Positions 61,301 to 64,000 of a stretch of DNA of 64,000 nucleotides are shown here, piece after piece. The stretch's first letter is position 1, and each line of letters begins with the position of its first letter. The DNA lies in NCBI GenBank assembly GCA_024362935.1, contig JANCRA010000004.1, forward strand, positions 22,918,621 through 22,982,620. Direction: 5' to 3'. This stretch comes from Setophaga petechia. Taxonomy: Eukaryota; Chordata; Aves; Passeriformes; Parulidae. The notes under the pieces were generated by a model. It was not told the DNA's origin and made no database searches. It saw only the letters and a program-made list of their open reading frames with translations. A program made the position numbers and the translations under genes.

Positions 61301-61859
61301 TCCATAAACAACAAATTCATAGAATGAAATTCTAACGCACTCTTTTCTATCACTTTAATAGGCTGGGTCTGTGCAGATTATTAACTGAGATGCAGCTGCA
61401 AAATACGAGGAGAGCTCTTTTATAATTGAGTAGAGCTAAGTTTTAAGACCATTATAAATGTTTAAAAGCAAAGGATGGAAAGTTAAAATGGCAAATCATA
61501 CCTAAGGGATAAAACATATTTATTGAGTGAAATAACTCTGTTCTTCCTCAATATTATATTTACTACTATGCATGGGCAACTGAGATCGGAGATTTTAAGG
61601 TCTCATCACCAGGAAAATGCTGATAATGTTTTAGTCAGTTCTTCCTTTTGATCCTTTTAAGGAAAGATACTGCCTTGTGTATTTTAATAGGATTTAAAGC
61701 AATGGCAGGTGAAGGGTTGCTGAAACGATACATTCTTTATGACATATTTATTGATATAATTCATATAATTGGTAGATTAAAATGAAAGAATTAGGAGCCT
61801 ACAGCCCCAGGGCACTGGATTACGAGGAACCTTAAAGGCTTTATTTTTTCCTCCTGGAG

Positions 61860-61935
61860 TTGTAGAGAAAGCATGCTTAATGAGCATAAAATGCATTACT
61901 AGCAATTAAACAAAGTTGAGGTCAACAAATTAACC
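61860..61935. promoter_or_regulatory. Candidate POU/SOX/homeodomain site cluster
   Basis: Within about 60 bp: gcttaatgag, aaaatgcattac, agcaattaaacaaag. These contain TAAT cores, an ATGCAT half of a POU site, and AACAAAG, the core bound by SOX factors. Adjacent POU- and SOX-like sites are a known enhancer arrangement. No conservation or activity can be judged here. Confidence 0.22.
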
Positions 61936-63116
61936 TTTTTTCAAAAAATTTAAATGCGACTTCTTATTTTTAAAAAGACATTATATCAGTGAAAATGAAC
62001 ATGTGATTTAAATAGTGTGTTCTGATATTGTTGGAATAAAACCATGCTCTATCCTGTCTATGTCAAGCATAATATTATTAAGTTCACTTAAAAGAATTTA
62101 ACTTTATCAGGACTGCAACTCTGTCTTAATTTCTAAACAAACCTAAAGCTATTAAATTCTGAGATCCTGTGCTAAGAAAAAATATTACTCAAACTTTAAG
62201 TGACTCTCCTTGTTGAAATTATTTTTCAGTGAAAAGAAAAATAGATATTTAAGTACTTATTGTGTTTCCAAAGATTGTATCATGCACATCAACAGCAAGG
62301 TTAAGAGTCTATTCTTCTTGAACTGCAAACTCTTTGAGTGTCTTTCCCCTGTGTGAAGAAATTTTCTAGAAGGTTAACAATTAAAATTTGCTGTACCCTT
62401 GAAATTCTAAATTCATGCCCTGAAATATAATCTCATTCAATGATGTATAGATGAAAGCCCATGGTTCAATTACCAGAGACATTAAGTATAATTTGCAGTA
62501 CAGACTTAGCACTTAGGAAATCTCATTCATTATGTCCTCAGGTGGGTGACTGGAAATATGATAAACAAGAGAGAAAGCAATTGATTCTACAAAAATGATC
62601 CTCCCGCCATAACAGAGATGATTGTGATATGATTGCCTGCAAAGATGTGTCTGACAAGGGAAAAGTCAACAGAAGAAACATGTCTTTTGCAGAAGTGTAG
62701 ACAAATATTAAAATGGATTAGGTGTCTCTTTTTTCAATAGTTGTTTCCCAGCAGAAGTCATCACAGAAAATTTTATGTACAGGGCTGCCAGTCACAGGTT
62801 TAGACTTCCTGGTCCTCAGTGAGCAGAATAGAATCACAAATGCATGCCAAACTTGCCAGGGTCACTGAGAGCTACTACCAGTAGTGCTCTAAGTCAAAAG
62901 CCCCACCAAAATATGATTGTATCAAGGAGCTTTCCCTCAAATTGAACATATTCCTTAATGGTTTTCTCAAGTGTATTCTATCTAGGATTAAGGGAGTACA
63001 CTTCAGAGTACCACAATTTCTTCAAATCAAATGCAATCATTTTCTTCTATGTTATCTGGGCAGCTACATGTTGCAGTGCAATGTAATAGCCTATCCATCC
63101 CGGTTCTTTCCCCAGG

Positions 63117-63700
63117 TGTGGCAATAACCTCTCCCTTCCCCTGCCCTTGCCCCCTGCTGACTGCTGTCCGTCAATTTTGGCATTCCAGAAAGGGCGTAAT
63201 GTGATTGGCGAAGTTCAAAAGATGCCTCTCAGCCCTGGGGGGCCATCCAGGTCCCTTGGGACTTCCCCCCCTTGGTGGGAAGTCCCAAGGTTGGTGGGAT
63301 CCCTACCCCTTCCCTTCCTCCCTCCCTCCCTGGGGTTAAAAGACACAGCAGCCACGTGGTTCCTTTGTTCTCTTGGAGCTGTTGCAGCATTCAGAGGCCT
63401 GTGTGCCAGGAATAAAGCTCTGGGTCAAAACCCTCCAGCAGAACTCAACTCCTTTTCCTTCACCTCACCTTAAAGCTTCTCCGCCAGAGCTAAACCTGAG
63501 CTCCTGCTTGCCTGGACTTGTCCCAAGCGCCAGCTGCAGCATCCAGCCAGCCAAAGGTGTCTCTGAGGTGAGACCACCACAGCTGCCGCCTCTGGTCAAG
63601 CAGCAAGGCCAGACAAGCCCAGGCACGTTCCATCCAGCTATATTGGTATTTAATTCCAATAGCTACATTGTGTCTGAAGTACAATGTCTTACCATTACAG
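63117..63700 (+). mobile_element. Endogenous retrovirus LTR, plus strand
   Basis: Abrupt GC- and pyrimidine-rich segment with LTR architecture in order: tgtggcaataacc at the left edge, a CCCT-rich tract (63301-63330), a TATA-like ggggttaaaag at 63332-63342, aataaa at 63411-63416, and a U5-like cysteine-tRNA-free GC-rich tail. Plus-strand frames of 108 and 132 codons here are composition artefacts. Termini are approximate; cccagg is present before 63117 and again near 63620, but no convincing duplication is fixed. It is probably a solo LTR. Confidence 0.6.
63254..63290. promoter_or_regulatory. 14-bp perfect hairpin with two NF-kappaB-like sites in LTR U3
   Basis: Arms ccttgggacttccc (63254-63267) and gggaagtcccaagg (63277-63290) are exact reverse complements around a 9-nt loop. 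Each arm holds GGGACTTCCC in one orientation, which matches the NF-kappaB consensus GGGRNWYYCC. The pair lies about 45 bp upstream of the TATA-like box. NF-kappaB sites in retroviral U3 regions are well known; binding here is inferred. Confidence 0.6.
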
Positions 63701-64000
63701 TGGTAGTTCAAGTGTCCACCTTCTTCCCTATAACCTCAACTAATTGTGTGGTCTATGTCACTCATCATTAAACATAGCATTCCCTCTGCCTGGACTTTTG
63801 CACTTCCACTTCCTCTAGATACTGTAGGCAGTCAAACAGACAATGAAATGGAATAATTTATAATTTTTAAATAGAACTATCATTTTGTGGATACTTTTCA
63901 CATTTTCACACCACTCTTGATTTAAAAATACCTACCTGCAGAAGTATTTGAATTTCTCATGGGCTGGATATTGCAAAATTAAAGAGAAATGTAGGCTAGA
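63701..64000. other. Unique sequence to right edge, no gene seen
   Basis: AT-rich DNA without recognisable features beyond the LTR. Confidence 0.4.

Larger units (their letters stand above)
57741..63116. other. Unique AT-rich sequence, possible regulatory DNA, no gene seen
   Basis: No mobile element, RNA gene or exon recognised over five kilobases. A T/G-rich tract lies at 58275-58322, and short ttatcc repeats at 58228-58253. The 99-codon frame at 59436-59735 has no domain or splice context. Segments 61340-61930 and 62540-62720 are richer in ordered transcription-factor-like words than their surroundings. Confidence 0.45.

Noticed and set aside
63373..63771. 132-codon frame
   Set aside because: It runs through the LTR R/U5 region and out into the flank; no domain.
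1..64000. CRISPR arrays, bacterial operons, phage or plasmid functions
   Set aside because: No regularly spaced direct repeats and no long coding frames. The CR1 and avian LTR content marks the DNA as a bird genome.

Overview
This window is vertebrate nuclear DNA and almost certainly avian. It is AT-rich, has no operon-like coding, and none of its open reading frames could be supported as a gene. The interspersed repeats are overwhelmingly CR1 non-LTR retrotransposon copies plus solo LTRs and remnants of endogenous retroviruses of ERVL and class II (ERVK-like) type. That repeat mix is typical of birds, and the LTR types look passerine-like, but the species cannot be fixed from sequence alone. 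All family assignments were made by recognising sequence by eye; no database search was run.

Layout. 1-290: CR1 fragment. 360-2099: unique AT-rich sequence. 2100-3287: an LTR interrupted by a second LTR. 3288-8013: unique. 8014-10075: CR1 copies broken by two solo LTRs, with a perfect 19-bp hairpin at 8394-8439. 10076-15224: unique, possibly regulatory. 15225-17330: two CR1 copies in opposite orientation (tail to tail). 17331-27400: a ten-kilobase block with no recognisable repeat insertion, holding a homeodomain/POU-site-rich segment near 22.3-23.0 kb. 27590-28290: a GC-rich patch beside a solo LTR. 29290-32630: a plus-strand CR1 split by a minus-strand CR1. 32.6-39.75 kb: mostly unique, with one CR1 3' end at 35.1 kb. 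39758-44420: a dense nest of ERVL-like, CR1 and LTR sequence. 44421-47600: unique. 47600-48480: probable LTR plus a CR1 piece. 48481-52004: unique. 52005-57740: a long minus-strand CR1 holding an ERVL pol remnant and two solo LTRs. 57741-63100: unique, possibly regulatory. About 63117-63700: an LTR with a palindromic pair of NF-kappaB-like sites. 63700-64000: unique.

No exon of a host gene, structural RNA gene, CRISPR array or intact mobile element could be supported. The only genuine protein-coding signal is decayed: CR1 ORF2 endonuclease and reverse-transcriptase pieces, and an ERVL pol relic (RT tail, RNase H, start of integrase). The window looks like a gene desert or a very large intron. 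Candidate novelty lies in possible cis-regulatory blocks, the inverted-repeat structures and the nested insertion history. I found no convincing new biological system.
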